DNA of 8,430 nucleotides, from the NCBI GenBank assembly GCA_046049215.1, contig JBJOER010000237.1:1-8430 (forward strand). The letters run 5' to 3'. The notes under the pieces were generated by a model. It saw only the letters and a list, made by a program, of their open reading frames with translations. It was not told the origin of the DNA and did no database searches. Both the position numbers and the translations under genes were made by a program. This document shows, piece after piece, positions 1 to 7,425 of this stretch (positions within the stretch are counted from its first letter, which is position 1; every line of letters starts with the position of its first letter). Origin of the DNA: JAJTFW01 sp046049215 (lineage in GTDB: Bacteria; Bacteroidota; Bacteroidia; AKYH767-A; OLB10).

Positions 1-635
1 TTCTTTGCGGCCTCCAATGCATCATCTTCATGATTTTCTCCATCGGTGATGACTATGATGGCGCTGTGCTTACGCGTGGTATCGGTGAATGAATCCCGAC
101 ACAAATCGATAGCGGCTCCGATGGCTGTGCCTTGCGTTGATACCACATCGGTTGAAATGGAGGAAATGAAAAGTTTAGCCGCATTATAATCCGTCGTAAT
201 GGGCAATTGAACAAATGCTTCTCCGGCAAAAACGACGATGCCGATCCGGTCACCTTCCAACCGGTCCACCAATCGGGACAAAGCCATCTTGGCGCGTTCG
301 AGCCGGTTCGGCTTTAGGTCCTGTGCCAGCATACTATTCGACACATCGAGGGCGATGATCAGATCGGCTCCCTTTCGCTTCACCTCTTCAAGCCTGGAAC
401 CGATCAACGGCCCGCAGATTCCGGTAACGATGAAAAGGAAAGCGAAAAACAACATCCAGAACTTGATGCTCCCTCTGGAAAGCGATGTATCCGGATTCAA
501 GCGTCGGATCAGTTCAGGATTACCCAATCGTGAAATCGCAAGCCTTTTCCATCTTCTCGCATACCAATACAAGACGATTAACACCGGTGTCAGTGTAAAC
601 AACCAAAGCAGTCCTGGGTGATCGAATTTAAACAT
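1..635 (-). CDS. batB: BatB, VWA-domain membrane protein (3' part missing)
   Basis: This gene is partial: it starts at the ATG at 635 and runs off the left edge after 211 codons. The visible protein has a membrane segment at about residues 8-25, a second at about 59-75, and then a von Willebrand factor A domain. The metal-binding site is complete so far: D97-x-S99-x-S101 (LDVSNS), T170 (TQGT) and D198 (TDGE). The layout, with two N-terminal membrane segments before a periplasm-facing or cytoplasm-facing VWA domain, matches BatA/BatB of the Bacteroidota aerotolerance cluster. The gene lies 10 nt after the BatA stop, so it is almost certainly co-transcribed with it. No strong Shine-Dalgarno site is visible. 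BatB proteins usually have a C-terminal membrane segment, which would lie outside the window. The assignment as BatB and not a second BatA rests on its position after BatA. The exact biochemical role of Bat proteins is unsettled; envelope stress and oxygen tolerance have been proposed. Confidence 0.9.
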   Translation of the reverse strand, partial: MFKFDHPGLLWLFTLTPVLIVLYWYARRWKRLAISRLGNPELIRRLNPDTSLSRGSIKFWMLFFAFLFIVTGICGPLIGSRLEEVKRKGADLIIALDVSNSMLAQDLKPNRLERAKMALSRLVDRLEGDRIGIVVFAGEAFVQLPITTDYNAAKLFISSISTDVVSTQGTAIGAAIDLCRDSFTDTTRKHSAIIVITDGENHEDDALEAAK

Positions 636-645
636 GTGCCGACTG

Positions 646-1656
646 TCAGGGAATGGATTTCAACCAAGTGTAACGTAATATCAGTTCGAAAATAAAAAGC
701 AAACCGGCGAGCAAGGCCCACATCAAATACTCCTCTTTGTACCGCTTGAATTCCGTGACTTCGATTTTGGACTTCTCAAGCTTATCAATTTCATCGAAGA
801 TGGCTTCCAGCTTCCTGTTATTCACCGCGCGGTAATACCGACCATCCGTTGACTCAGCAACCCGAGTCAACAACTCTTCATCAATCTGGACCTCCATGTT
901 TTGGTATTGGATCCCGAAAATTGTTTTGACGGGATAGGGTGCAAAACCCTTCGTCCCAACGCCTACCGAATACACGCGAACGCCAAAGGTCCGGGCGATC
1001 TCGCATGCAGTCAAGGGAGGGATGGAACCGGCATTGTTCACTCCGTCGGTTATCACCACTACGACCTTACTCTTGGTGGGTGAGTCCTTTACACGACTCA
1101 CTGCGGTGGCCAATCCTTCGCCAATGGCGGTACCATCCTTCAACGTGCCGGAACGGACCTCCTTCAGCATATTCTTCAATACGGAATGATCGCTGGTGAC
1201 CGGACATTGCGTAAAGCTTTGTCCACTGAAAACAACGAGTCCGATCAGATCGTTTGGTCGTCCGTCGATAAACTCCAAAGCAACCTTCTTGGCGGATTCG
1301 ATCCTGTTCGGGCGAAAATCCTCAGCCAACATACTGCTTGAAATGTCTAGTGCAAGGACGATTGAAATGCCTTCGGTTTTTACATCAGACGCCCTGGATG
1401 AAGACTGCGGACGAGCCATGGCCACGAATAGCAACCCGACCGCCAGAATACGCAGTATGGCCGGAAGATTGACCAAACGTTGCCTCAGTGTCGGAGGCGC
1501 ATTACGAAATGCTTCAGTGGTGCTGATCCGTATTCGGGGACGGTTCCGGACCTTGACTTTCCAATGGTACCATACCATGAAAGGAACGAGCAGCAACCCC
1601 AGGAGAAATTCCGGGTGCTTGAAATGAACACCTGAAAAATCAGTCCAGAGTTCCAT
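646..1656 (-). CDS. batA: BatA, VWA-domain membrane protein
   Basis: The 336-residue protein is complete. It has membrane segments at about 17-31 and 63-80, a VWA domain from about 95 to 285, and a C-terminal membrane segment at about 311-328, which is the usual BatA architecture and length. The MIDAS metal site is intact: D104-x-S106-x-S108 (LDISSS), T176 (DGT) and D204 (TDG). VWA domains with this site bind a divalent metal and a partner protein, so BatA probably acts as a membrane-anchored docking component working with the MoxR ATPase. The ATG overlaps the end of the BatD-like gene by 17 nt, and BatB follows 10 nt after the stop, which indicates translational coupling within one operon. 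BatA and BatB resemble each other in domain order and in the motif around the metal site (SML-A-D-PNR-E-AK), consistent with an old duplication. Confidence 0.93.
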   Translation of the reverse strand: MELWTDFSGVHFKHPEFLLGLLLVPFMVWYHWKVKVRNRPRIRISTTEAFRNAPPTLRQRLVNLPAILRILAVGLLFVAMARPQSSSRASDVKTEGISIVLALDISSSMLAEDFRPNRIESAKKVALEFIDGRPNDLIGLVVFSGQSFTQCPVTSDHSVLKNMLKEVRSGTLKDGTAIGEGLATAVSRVKDSPTKSKVVVVITDGVNNAGSIPPLTACEIARTFGVRVYSVGVGTKGFAPYPVKTIFGIQYQNMEVQIDEELLTRVAESTDGRYYRAVNNRKLEAIFDEIDKLEKSKIEVTEFKRYKEEYLMWALLAGLLFIFELILRYTWLKSIP

Positions 1657-2614
1657 TCGCTACTTCTTGGGTTTCAGTATTCGGTATCTCTTTTCGGTTA
1701 CCCGTAGCCGATACAAATGATGTGGCGGCGATCATGGTCCATTGACACTCGTCGGGAAGGGAGGTGTACTTGGCGAACTTCACCAGATCGGCCAGTCTTA
1801 GGATCCGCTCGAGGTTCTCCCGTTCCAGGGCGGGTAAAGTGCGAACCAGGCTATGACCGATCAAATCGTCTGTAGTCAACTCCGGAGCGTTAACCTGGTA
1901 GCGTTCAAAAATGTAAGTCCTAAGAATATCGGTCAGCCGAGTATGGTAGGCTTTTTGATCGCCCGATTGCCAGACCCTGGATTCGTCCAGAAGCCGAAGT
2001 TCCTCCAATGCACGTATATCGGGAGCGATAGCCATGGTGGTTTCCATCGGAACCTTCACGGTTTTTTTCTTCCCAAACCGACGGTACAGCCAGAACAACA
2101 AACCCGCAAGAAGCAAAATACCGGCGATCCACATGGCTATCAACCGGTAATCCCAGGGAACCGTAACATTGCCTTTGATGTCGCGAAAAGCCTGAGTGGT
2201 GTCGACCTCTACGGTAAAAACCTGTACAGCGATCGGATCGGTTTCAAACAAGATCTTTTTGCCATCCTTCAAGAGATAGCTGAATTGAACTGCAGGCAAT
2301 TGAAGACCACCTGAATCAAAAGAGGTGACGACTACAGTCTGGCTGCGTAAAAACACACCATTGTCATTGGTTTCCGGAGTATCGACATCCGCTATGCGAA
2401 GAACCTCGACTCCCGAAAGTGAGTCGAGCCAAGAAGGCCAACTGATATCGAGTCCCTTGGGTTGACTCAATTGAAGGCGCAACGTTAAAGGTTCACCGAT
2501 ACGGATACGGTTGGTATCTGCCTCCAGTCGCGCAGCTACTTCCTGAGCAAAAACAGAAAAGCCCGAAAGCAAAAGGCCCAATACCATTGTTATGAAAACG
2601 ACCCGACTCCTCAT
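1640..2614 (-). CDS. BatD-like membrane protein (DUF4381-type C-terminus)
   Basis: The 324-residue protein begins with a clear signal peptide (residues 1-23, likely cut at SVFA|QE). An extracytoplasmic beta-rich region follows (about 24-150) with an opening like the BatD/oxygen-tolerance family (R-I-GEPLTLRL). A single membrane segment lies at about 158-177, then a short basic stretch (RRFGKKK), then a cytoplasmic helical region (about 195-300) with the RxYIFERYQV and DLVKFAKY motifs typical of the DUF4381-like tail of these proteins. Between DUF58 and BatA genes, Bacteroidota commonly carry just such a protein. It probably bridges the envelope side to the cytoplasmic MoxR/DUF58 side, but this is inference. 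Its start overlaps the DUF58 stop by 4 nt (ATGA) and its end overlaps batA by 17 nt. It is shorter than full BatD, which carries repeated extracytoplasmic domains, so I do not give it that symbol. Confidence 0.8.
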   Translation of the reverse strand: MRSRVVFITMVLGLLLSGFSVFAQEVAARLEADTNRIRIGEPLTLRLQLSQPKGLDISWPSWLDSLSGVEVLRIADVDTPETNDNGVFLRSQTVVVTSFDSGGLQLPAVQFSYLLKDGKKILFETDPIAVQVFTVEVDTTQAFRDIKGNVTVPWDYRLIAMWIAGILLLAGLLFWLYRRFGKKKTVKVPMETTMAIAPDIRALEELRLLDESRVWQSGDQKAYHTRLTDILRTYIFERYQVNAPELTTDDLIGHSLVRTLPALERENLERILRLADLVKFAKYTSLPDECQWTMIAATSFVSATGNRKEIPNTETQEVANGTLD

Positions 2615-3486
2615 GCCCTTCGCTCTCGTTTTTTGAACAGGTTGATCAATGGACGAACGTATGGGGAATCGGTTGAAAACACAGCATGATCGACACCGCT
2701 CCTATTGAGCAAATCGGATGTGCGTTGTTGAGTCTGGTCCCACCATGTCTTATAATTTTTCCTGACCTGCGGATCGGCTGTATCCAACATCGCACTTTCC
2801 GAACGCTCAGAGTCAAAAAAACGAACCAAACCTACATCCGGCATTTCCGCCTCACGCTGGTCCATGATGCGCAAAGCAGCCAGATCGTGACGTTTTGAGA
2901 CCACCTTGATCGATTCCTCATATCCGGCCGCGATGAAATCAGAGATCAAAAAAGCGATGCAGCGTTTTTTGATCATATTGTTAAAATACCTCAACGCGTT
3001 ATCAATATCGGTCCCTTTACCGGTAGGTTCGGTTCTCAAAAGCTCACGGATGATACGTAGTATGTGCGTCTTTCCTTTCTTGGGCGGAATGAACAACTCG
3101 ATCTTGTCCGAAAAAAGAATGACACCGGCCTTGTCGTTATTCTGGATGGCGGAGAAAGCCAGCACAGCGGAAAGCTCGGTGATCAGTTCGCGCTTGAATT
3201 GCGTGTTGGATCCAAAATCGCCTGAGGCGCTCACATCCACCAAAAGCATGACGGTCAACTCCCGCTCTTCTTCGAAGACTTTCACATACGGATGATTGAA
3301 ACGTGCGGTGACATTCCAGTCAATGCTGCGCACATCATCGCCATGCATGTATTCGCGAACCTCTGAAAAGGCCATACCACGACCTTTGTAGGCCGAGTGG
3401 TATTCGCCCGAAAAAACCTGGGCGGAAAGTCCCCGGGTCTTGATCTCGATCTTGCGGACCTTCTTAAGAAGCTCGGACGATTCCAT
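2611..3486 (-). CDS. DUF58 domain protein (VWA-like, Bat operon)
   Basis: The 291-residue protein has no signal peptide or membrane segment, so it is probably cytoplasmic. The DUF58 hallmark is clear at about residues 48-75: HGDDVRSIDWNVTAR, then the FEEERE stretch. A VWA-like fold follows with a complete metal site: D84-x-S86-x-S88 (VDVSAS), T159 (GKGTD) and D183 (SDF). DUF58 proteins are regularly encoded next to MoxR ATPases and are thought to be their partners or substrates; the reaction is unknown. The length is normal for the short, membrane-free DUF58 type. The gene sits 23 nt after moxR and overlaps the BatD-like gene by 4 nt. An AAGG-like stretch just before the ATG at 3486 is a reasonable ribosome site, which supports the start. 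Confidence 0.92.
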   Translation of the reverse strand: MESSELLKKVRKIEIKTRGLSAQVFSGEYHSAYKGRGMAFSEVREYMHGDDVRSIDWNVTARFNHPYVKVFEEERELTVMLLVDVSASGDFGSNTQFKRELITELSAVLAFSAIQNNDKAGVILFSDKIELFIPPKKGKTHILRIIRELLRTEPTGKGTDIDNALRYFNNMIKKRCIAFLISDFIAAGYEESIKVVSKRHDLAALRIMDQREAEMPDVGLVRFFDSERSESAMLDTADPQVRKNYKTWWDQTQQRTSDLLNRSGVDHAVFSTDSPYVRPLINLFKKRERRA

Positions 3487-3509
3487 ACTTTACCTTGGAA
3501 TATGAATTG

Positions 3510-4496
3510 TCAGGGAACTTCAACAGCATTCAGCACCTCGTTGATGATGTCGTCGGCGGTCATGTTTTCTGCCTCGGCCTCGTAACTCAAACCGATCCGG
3601 TGGCGCATCACGTCGGGACAGATCGCTCTTACGTCTTCAGGAATGACATACCCTCGACGTTTGATGAAAGCATAAGCCTTGGAGGCCAAAGCCAGATTGA
3701 TACTGGCACGGGGCGAACCTCCATAACTGATGAGCGACGATAGTTTCTTGAGATTGTTCTCCTTCGGAAAACGCGTTGCGAAAACGATGTCGAGGATATA
3801 CTTCTCGATCTTTTCATCCATATAGACTTCCCGAACGGCCGAACGTGCTTTGACAATAGTTTCGGGGTGCAATATGGGTTTGATCTTTGGAAAATCCTGA
3901 GCGAGGTTCTGCCGGATGATCTGCCTCTCATCTTCTTTGGATGGATAACCGATAACCACTTTCAACATGAAGCGATCGAGTTGTGCTTCCGGCAGCGGAT
4001 AGGTCCCCTCCTGCTCTATCGGATTCTGAGTGGCAAGCACCAGGAACGGCTCGTCCAAAGGAAAGGTTTCATCACCGATAGTCACCTGCCTCTCCTGCAT
4101 GGCCTCGAGCAGGGCGCTTTGAACTTTTGCAGGCGCACGATTGATTTCGTCAGCAAGTACGAAATTCGCGAAGATGGGTCCTTTACGGACGGTGAATTGT
4201 TCCTGCTTTTGGTTGTAGATCAATGTACCGACAAGATCGGCCGGCAACAAGTCCGGAGTGAATTGCAGCCGGCTGAAGCGCGCATGGATAGCGGATGAAA
4301 GCGATTTGATGGCCAGTGTCTTTGCAAGGCCGGGTACGCCTTCCAGCAAGATATGCCCATTGGACAACATGCCGATCAGGAGGCGGTCAAGCATGTATTT
4401 CTGCCCGACGATCACCTTGCCCAGTTCCATGTTCAGCAACTCAATAAAGGCCGACTCCTGTTGTATTTTCTCGTTAATCTCACGGATGTCAATCAT
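3510..4496 (-). CDS. MoxR-family AAA+ ATPase
   Basis: The 328-residue protein is a full-length MoxR ATPase. It shows Walker A at 53-60 (GVPGLAKT), Walker B at about 113-117 (VLADE, followed by INRAP), sensor 1 at N158 (ATQNP), a conserved LDRF at 173-176 and the sensor-2 region GGSPRA at 259-264. There is no signal peptide or membrane segment, so it is cytoplasmic. MoxR ATPases form hexamers and remodel partner proteins, usually VWA proteins encoded beside them; here the likely partners are the DUF58, BatA and BatB products downstream. It is the first gene of the five-gene minus-strand operon, with 126 bp of non-coding DNA ahead of it. The start ATG at 4496 gives the usual MoxR N-terminus; no strong Shine-Dalgarno site precedes it. 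Confidence 0.95.
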   Translation of the reverse strand: MIDIREINEKIQQESAFIELLNMELGKVIVGQKYMLDRLLIGMLSNGHILLEGVPGLAKTLAIKSLSSAIHARFSRLQFTPDLLPADLVGTLIYNQKQEQFTVRKGPIFANFVLADEINRAPAKVQSALLEAMQERQVTIGDETFPLDEPFLVLATQNPIEQEGTYPLPEAQLDRFMLKVVIGYPSKEDERQIIRQNLAQDFPKIKPILHPETIVKARSAVREVYMDEKIEKYILDIVFATRFPKENNLKKLSSLISYGGSPRASINLALASKAYAFIKRRGYVIPEDVRAICPDVMRHRIGLSYEAEAENMTADDIINEVLNAVEVP

Positions 4497-4516
4497 GGTT
4501 CGATTTCTTGGAAGTG

Positions 4517-4524
4517 CAAGTATA
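4517..4524 (-). promoter_or_regulatory. Possible -7 element of the MoxR-Bat operon
   Basis: Read on the minus strand this is TATACTTG, one mismatch from the Bacteroidota -7 consensus TAnnTTTG. It ends about 20 nt before the moxR ATG, which would give a short leader. I see no TTG at the usual -33 distance, so the call rests on position and half of the consensus. Confidence 0.3.
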
Positions 4525-4582
4525 AGCCAATAAACGCGCGGAGTTGGCCGATGGGTTTCCTACTTATGGTTAAAGTAATGTT

Positions 4583-4614
4583 AATAAGAACAAGGCTTGA
4601 AAAAAGAGGCCTTG
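4583..4614 (-). terminator. Weak hairpin after the permease gene
   Basis: CAAGGC (4591-4596) can pair with GCCTTG (4609-4614) around a 12-nt loop. On the minus strand the stem is followed by a T-rich but interrupted stretch (TTCTTATTAA). It lies 9 nt past the permease stop, where a terminator would be expected. The 6-bp stem and poor T-run make it weak; some transcription may continue into the Bat operon. Confidence 0.3.
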
Positions 4615-4622
4615 GCCCTTGC

Positions 4623-5699
4623 TCACAGCATGCGTACACGCGGATCGAGCCGCATGTAGAGAATATCCACCAAGATGTTGATGATCACAAAAAAGACGGA
4701 CACCATCAGCACCGCTCCCATCACCACCGGAAAATCGTAATGCTCAAGCGCATCCACCGTTACTTTTCCAACACCCTTCCAACCGAAAATGTATTCGATG
4801 AAAACGGCGCCGGCAAGCAGAGAGCCGAACCAGCCGGAAATGGCAGTCAGTACAGGGTTCAAGGCATTCCGCAATGCATGCTTGAACAACACGACCGAAC
4901 GAGACAGTCCCTTGGCTCTAGCAGTCCGGATATAATCCTGCTGCATCACTTCGAGCAGTGAAGACCTGGTCAGCTGGACGATGACGGCAAGTGGACGGAT
5001 ACCCAGGGTTATCGAAGGAAGTATCAGGTTCGACCAGTTCAGCCTTAATCCTTCGAATGGATCCATTTCCACCAGGCTACCCGTCATTTCCAATCCGGTG
5101 AAATCGTGCAGCACGAAGCCAAAAAGCCAAGCCATGAGTATTCCTGCAAAAAATGACGGCACCGACATTCCCATCACGCTCAGCAGCATGACCAAATGAT
5201 CGTCCCAACGTCGAAACCTGACTGCAGACCAGACACCGAGCAGAATGCCGAAGACAGAGGCGATCAGCAACGAACTAACGGCCAGCACAACTGTACCGGG
5301 AAGGGCTTCAATCAAAATGGAAGAAACTAATTCACGGGATTGATAGGAACGGCGCAAATGCGGAAATTTCAGCACCAGTTCATATCGGCCCCACGAAACA
5401 AGTGTTTTCATGGCTCCGTATTTGTCCGGATCCGCGTACACCCTGGACAAAGAATCCTTGCTATTCAAGACGGACAAGGGACTCAGGTCGTTCGCGTATG
5501 CGACAAATTGTTTCCAAACCGGAAGATCACGACCCAGCTCCCTGTTGATAGTCTCGATTGAAGCCAGGTCGGCTCTTTGGCCCAGAACCATGCGTGCAGG
5601 ATCTCCGGGCAGGACATTGAACAGAAAAAAAACAACGACAACAACGCCGAACACCACGGCGACACCGCTAACTAATTTCTGACCGACAAGCCGAATCAA
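4623..5699 (-). CDS. DppB-type ABC transporter permease
   Basis: I place the start at the TTG at 5699, giving 358 residues. An ATG exists at 5840, but the extra 47 residues would overlap the upstream gene by 122 nt and look like out-of-frame sequence, while the TTG start gives the expected family opening (IRLVGQKL then a hydrophobic segment). The protein has six likely membrane segments, at about 10-27, 135-157, 169-196, 225-247, 281-303 and 324-346. Family marks are NVLPGDPAR after the first segment (28-36), the EAA-type loop that contacts the ATPase (DYIRTARAKGLS, about 255-266) and the C-terminal LDPRVR. It belongs to the oligopeptide/dipeptide (and nickel) importer permeases; the substrate cannot be read from sequence. 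The loop between the first two segments is long, about 105 residues. No partner permease, ATPase or binding protein is encoded in the window. It lies 19 nt after the preceding gene, probably in the same transcript. Confidence 0.88.
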   Translation of the reverse strand: MIRLVGQKLVSGVAVVFGVVVVVFFLFNVLPGDPARMVLGQRADLASIETINRELGRDLPVWKQFVAYANDLSPLSVLNSKDSLSRVYADPDKYGAMKTLVSWGRYELVLKFPHLRRSYQSRELVSSILIEALPGTVVLAVSSLLIASVFGILLGVWSAVRFRRWDDHLVMLLSVMGMSVPSFFAGILMAWLFGFVLHDFTGLEMTGSLVEMDPFEGLRLNWSNLILPSITLGIRPLAVIVQLTRSSLLEVMQQDYIRTARAKGLSRSVVLFKHALRNALNPVLTAISGWFGSLLAGAVFIEYIFGWKGVGKVTVDALEHYDFPVVMGAVLMVSVFFVIINILVDILYMRLDPRVRML

Positions 5700-5718
5700 G
5701 TGGAAAGAACGGCTTGAA

Positions 5719-6837
5719 TCAGGGTTTGTCGTCGATGGATTTGAGCAATTCAGCGGACTTGAACTCCTTCTCGCCGGTACCCACCCAATACTTAACGGTA
5801 TTGCCGTTCCATTGGTAAAAGACACCCGGGGTGGAACCATCGGGTCCGATCAGAGTCCAAAATTTCGGAATATCGAGGACCTGGTAAGGGAATTTCTTTC
5901 CTGCGAAAGTCAGAAAATCAGGAATCAGATGCGGCTCCTCTTCCATGAAGTAGATATAGACGGGAGGGAATCCGGACTTTTTGCTCAAGGCATTGAGCTC
6001 TTTCGCAGCTTCGCGACAATGGTCACAGCCGGGAGCAAAGAAGCAAACGATTTTTTTGCCTTTATCCAAATTCACTTTTTGACCGCTGAATACATTCATT
6101 TCTGAAAAGCGGGATTTTACCGGAGCGGGTCCGGGATTCACCTGTTCTGCAGGCTTAGGAATAGAATCTCCTTTCTGCGGAGAAACACTCTGACCGGCTA
6201 CAGTACCTGCTGTATCACGGGAATTGGTCGGAACAATAGAATCAGCCGAGACAGCAATCGGCTCAGTCGCATCCATTTCCGGTTCGACCTCTACCGTCGA
6301 CTCTGTCAATACAGGACTTTTTTCAGCTTCACAAGGAGCAAACGGGAAGGCAACGAACATAAACAATGTACCCGATAAAAGTATAATCCACAAGTTAGAC
6401 CACCGATTCCGGCCCTCAGGAAGATCCTGCACGTTTTTGTAAATGAAAATCAGAAGAGCGATAGTGATCACATTTTTTATGAACGCCTCAAGCGGTGTCA
6501 TGGGCAACAACTGACCGAAGCAACCACAATTGCCGCTCATCGCACCATGCTTGACCATTTCAATACCCAGGTGCACGCAGAAGGCCACCAATAGCAGAAT
6601 CGTCATCGGAACAACGACTCTTTTCAAAAAGTGTGGTTGCAATATGGCGATACCGATTGAGAGCTCGAGTCCAATCAGCGCCCGTGCCATATAATGCGAC
6701 ATGCACCATGAACAGATGCCCAGATCCACCAATTGCTTTTCGAACGCCCACAAAGGGAACATCTTGGCTATGGCCGAAAAAACGAACAGCACAGACACCA
6801 GAACCCGGAGGATGAGAATTACGGTATTCTTTTTCAT
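5719..6837 (-). CDS. MauE/DoxX-type membrane protein fused to thioredoxin-like domain
   Basis: The 372-residue protein has two parts. The N-terminal half is a DoxX/MauE-like membrane domain with segments at about 7-25, 49-66, 73-93, 118-133 and 148-165. It carries a C42-S-W-C45 pair at the edge of the second segment and a GNCGCFG motif (C104, C106) as in MauE relatives. A linker rich in T, S, E and P follows (about 170-245). The C-terminal part (about 246-370) is a thioredoxin/TlpA-like domain with CFFAPGCDHC: C271-x-x-C274 is the redox pair, and TPG at 336-338 supplies the expected cis-proline. The linker suggests the redox domain sits in the periplasm. A role in passing electrons or forming disulfides in the envelope is likely but inferred. 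DoxX-family genes next to DUF1599 are common in Bacteroidota. The gene starts 29 nt after the DUF1599 stop and precedes the permease by 19 nt. Confidence 0.82.
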   Translation of the reverse strand: MKKNTVILILRVLVSVLFVFSAIAKMFPLWAFEKQLVDLGICSWCMSHYMARALIGLELSIGIAILQPHFLKRVVVPMTILLLVAFCVHLGIEMVKHGAMSGNCGCFGQLLPMTPLEAFIKNVITIALLIFIYKNVQDLPEGRNRWSNLWIILLSGTLFMFVAFPFAPCEAEKSPVLTESTVEVEPEMDATEPIAVSADSIVPTNSRDTAGTVAGQSVSPQKGDSIPKPAEQVNPGPAPVKSRFSEMNVFSGQKVNLDKGKKIVCFFAPGCDHCREAAKELNALSKKSGFPPVYIYFMEEEPHLIPDFLTFAGKKFPYQVLDIPKFWTLIGPDGSTPGVFYQWNGNTVKYWVGTGEKEFKSAELLKSIDDKP

Positions 6838-6866
6838 CGTGAAACAGGATTATCGTGAGATTAAGT

Positions 6867-7421
6867 TTATTTCTTCTCTTTTACTTCCATCAGCTTGATC
6901 AGGGCGAAAACAGCGTAATTGATGATGTCGGCATAATTGGCGTCCACCCCCTCGCTGATGAGTGTATTGCCGCGGTTGTCCTCGATCTGCTTTATCCTAA
7001 GCAGCTTCATCAGGATCAGGTCGGTCATGGAGCTCACACGCATATCGCGCCAGGCTTCACCATAATCGTGATTTTTGTCCATCATCAGGGACTTGACCCG
7101 ACCCACCTGCTCCTCATAATGACGTAAGGCATCCGATGGGCTCAATTCAAGATTATCGTTCGAATGCAGTCCGATTTGGATCAGGGCCATGACCGCGTAG
7201 TTCACAATACCCACGAACTCGGATTCAATACTTTCCAAAACCTTTTGTTCTCCTTTCTCTTCAATACTACGGATCCGCTGCGCCTTGATGAAAATCTGAT
7301 CGGTCAGCGAAGTAGGACGAAGGATCCTCCATGCACTACCATAATCCTTCATCTTTTTCAGGTAGATATCTTTGCAGAGGGCGATCGCCTCGTCGTATTG
7401 AAGAGATGTACGTGAAGACAT
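6867..7421 (-). CDS. DUF1599 protein with internal duplication
   Basis: The 184-residue protein consists of two copies of one unit. Copy 1 spans about residues 22-84 and copy 2 about 115-178, offset by 93-94 residues. Shared landmarks are DYGxAWR (26-32 and 119-125), a SLTDQI/SMTDLI stretch, RIxxIE (49-54 and 142-147) and NYAVxALI (74-81 and 168-175). The protein is mostly helical, with no signal peptide or membrane segment, so it is probably cytoplasmic. This matches DUF1599 of Bacteroidota, which I recall being renamed a nucleotide-modification-associated domain; its reaction is not known to me. Two all-alpha units with conserved acidic residues would fit a nucleotide-binding or MazG-like fold, but I cannot show this. 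It heads a minus-strand group with the MauE-thioredoxin gene 29 nt downstream, and is divergent from folP. Confidence 0.85.
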   Translation of the reverse strand: MSSRTSLQYDEAIALCKDIYLKKMKDYGSAWRILRPTSLTDQIFIKAQRIRSIEEKGEQKVLESIESEFVGIVNYAVMALIQIGLHSNDNLELSPSDALRHYEEQVGRVKSLMMDKNHDYGEAWRDMRVSSMTDLILMKLLRIKQIEDNRGNTLISEGVDANYADIINYAVFALIKLMEVKEKK

Positions 7422-7425
7422 AGTG

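Noticed and set aside
238..621. 127-residue plus-strand open frame
   Set aside because: It is antisense to batB, whose VWA metal-site motifs are clear on the minus strand.
646..3486. A VWA-MoxR ternary defence-type system
   Set aside because: MoxR plus VWA proteins occur in some anti-phage or conflict systems, but the membrane segments and the BatD-like partner here match the standard Bat operon, and no nuclease or other effector is present.
4353..4961. 202-residue plus-strand open frame across moxR start, the gap and the permease end
   Set aside because: It is antisense to two well-supported genes, has a composition rich in H, Q and R typical of shadow frames, and shows no recognisable domain.
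5700..5840. N-terminal extension of the permease from an ATG at 5840
   Set aside because: It lies wholly inside or just past the end of the upstream gene in another frame, is rich in S, P, R and N without family features, and the permease family begins at the TTG at 5699.
7367..7374. TATCTTTG on the plus strand as a folP promoter
   Set aside because: It matches TAnnTTTG and is 81 nt before folP, but no TTG lies at the -33 distance and it falls inside the DUF1599 coding sequence, so it may be chance.
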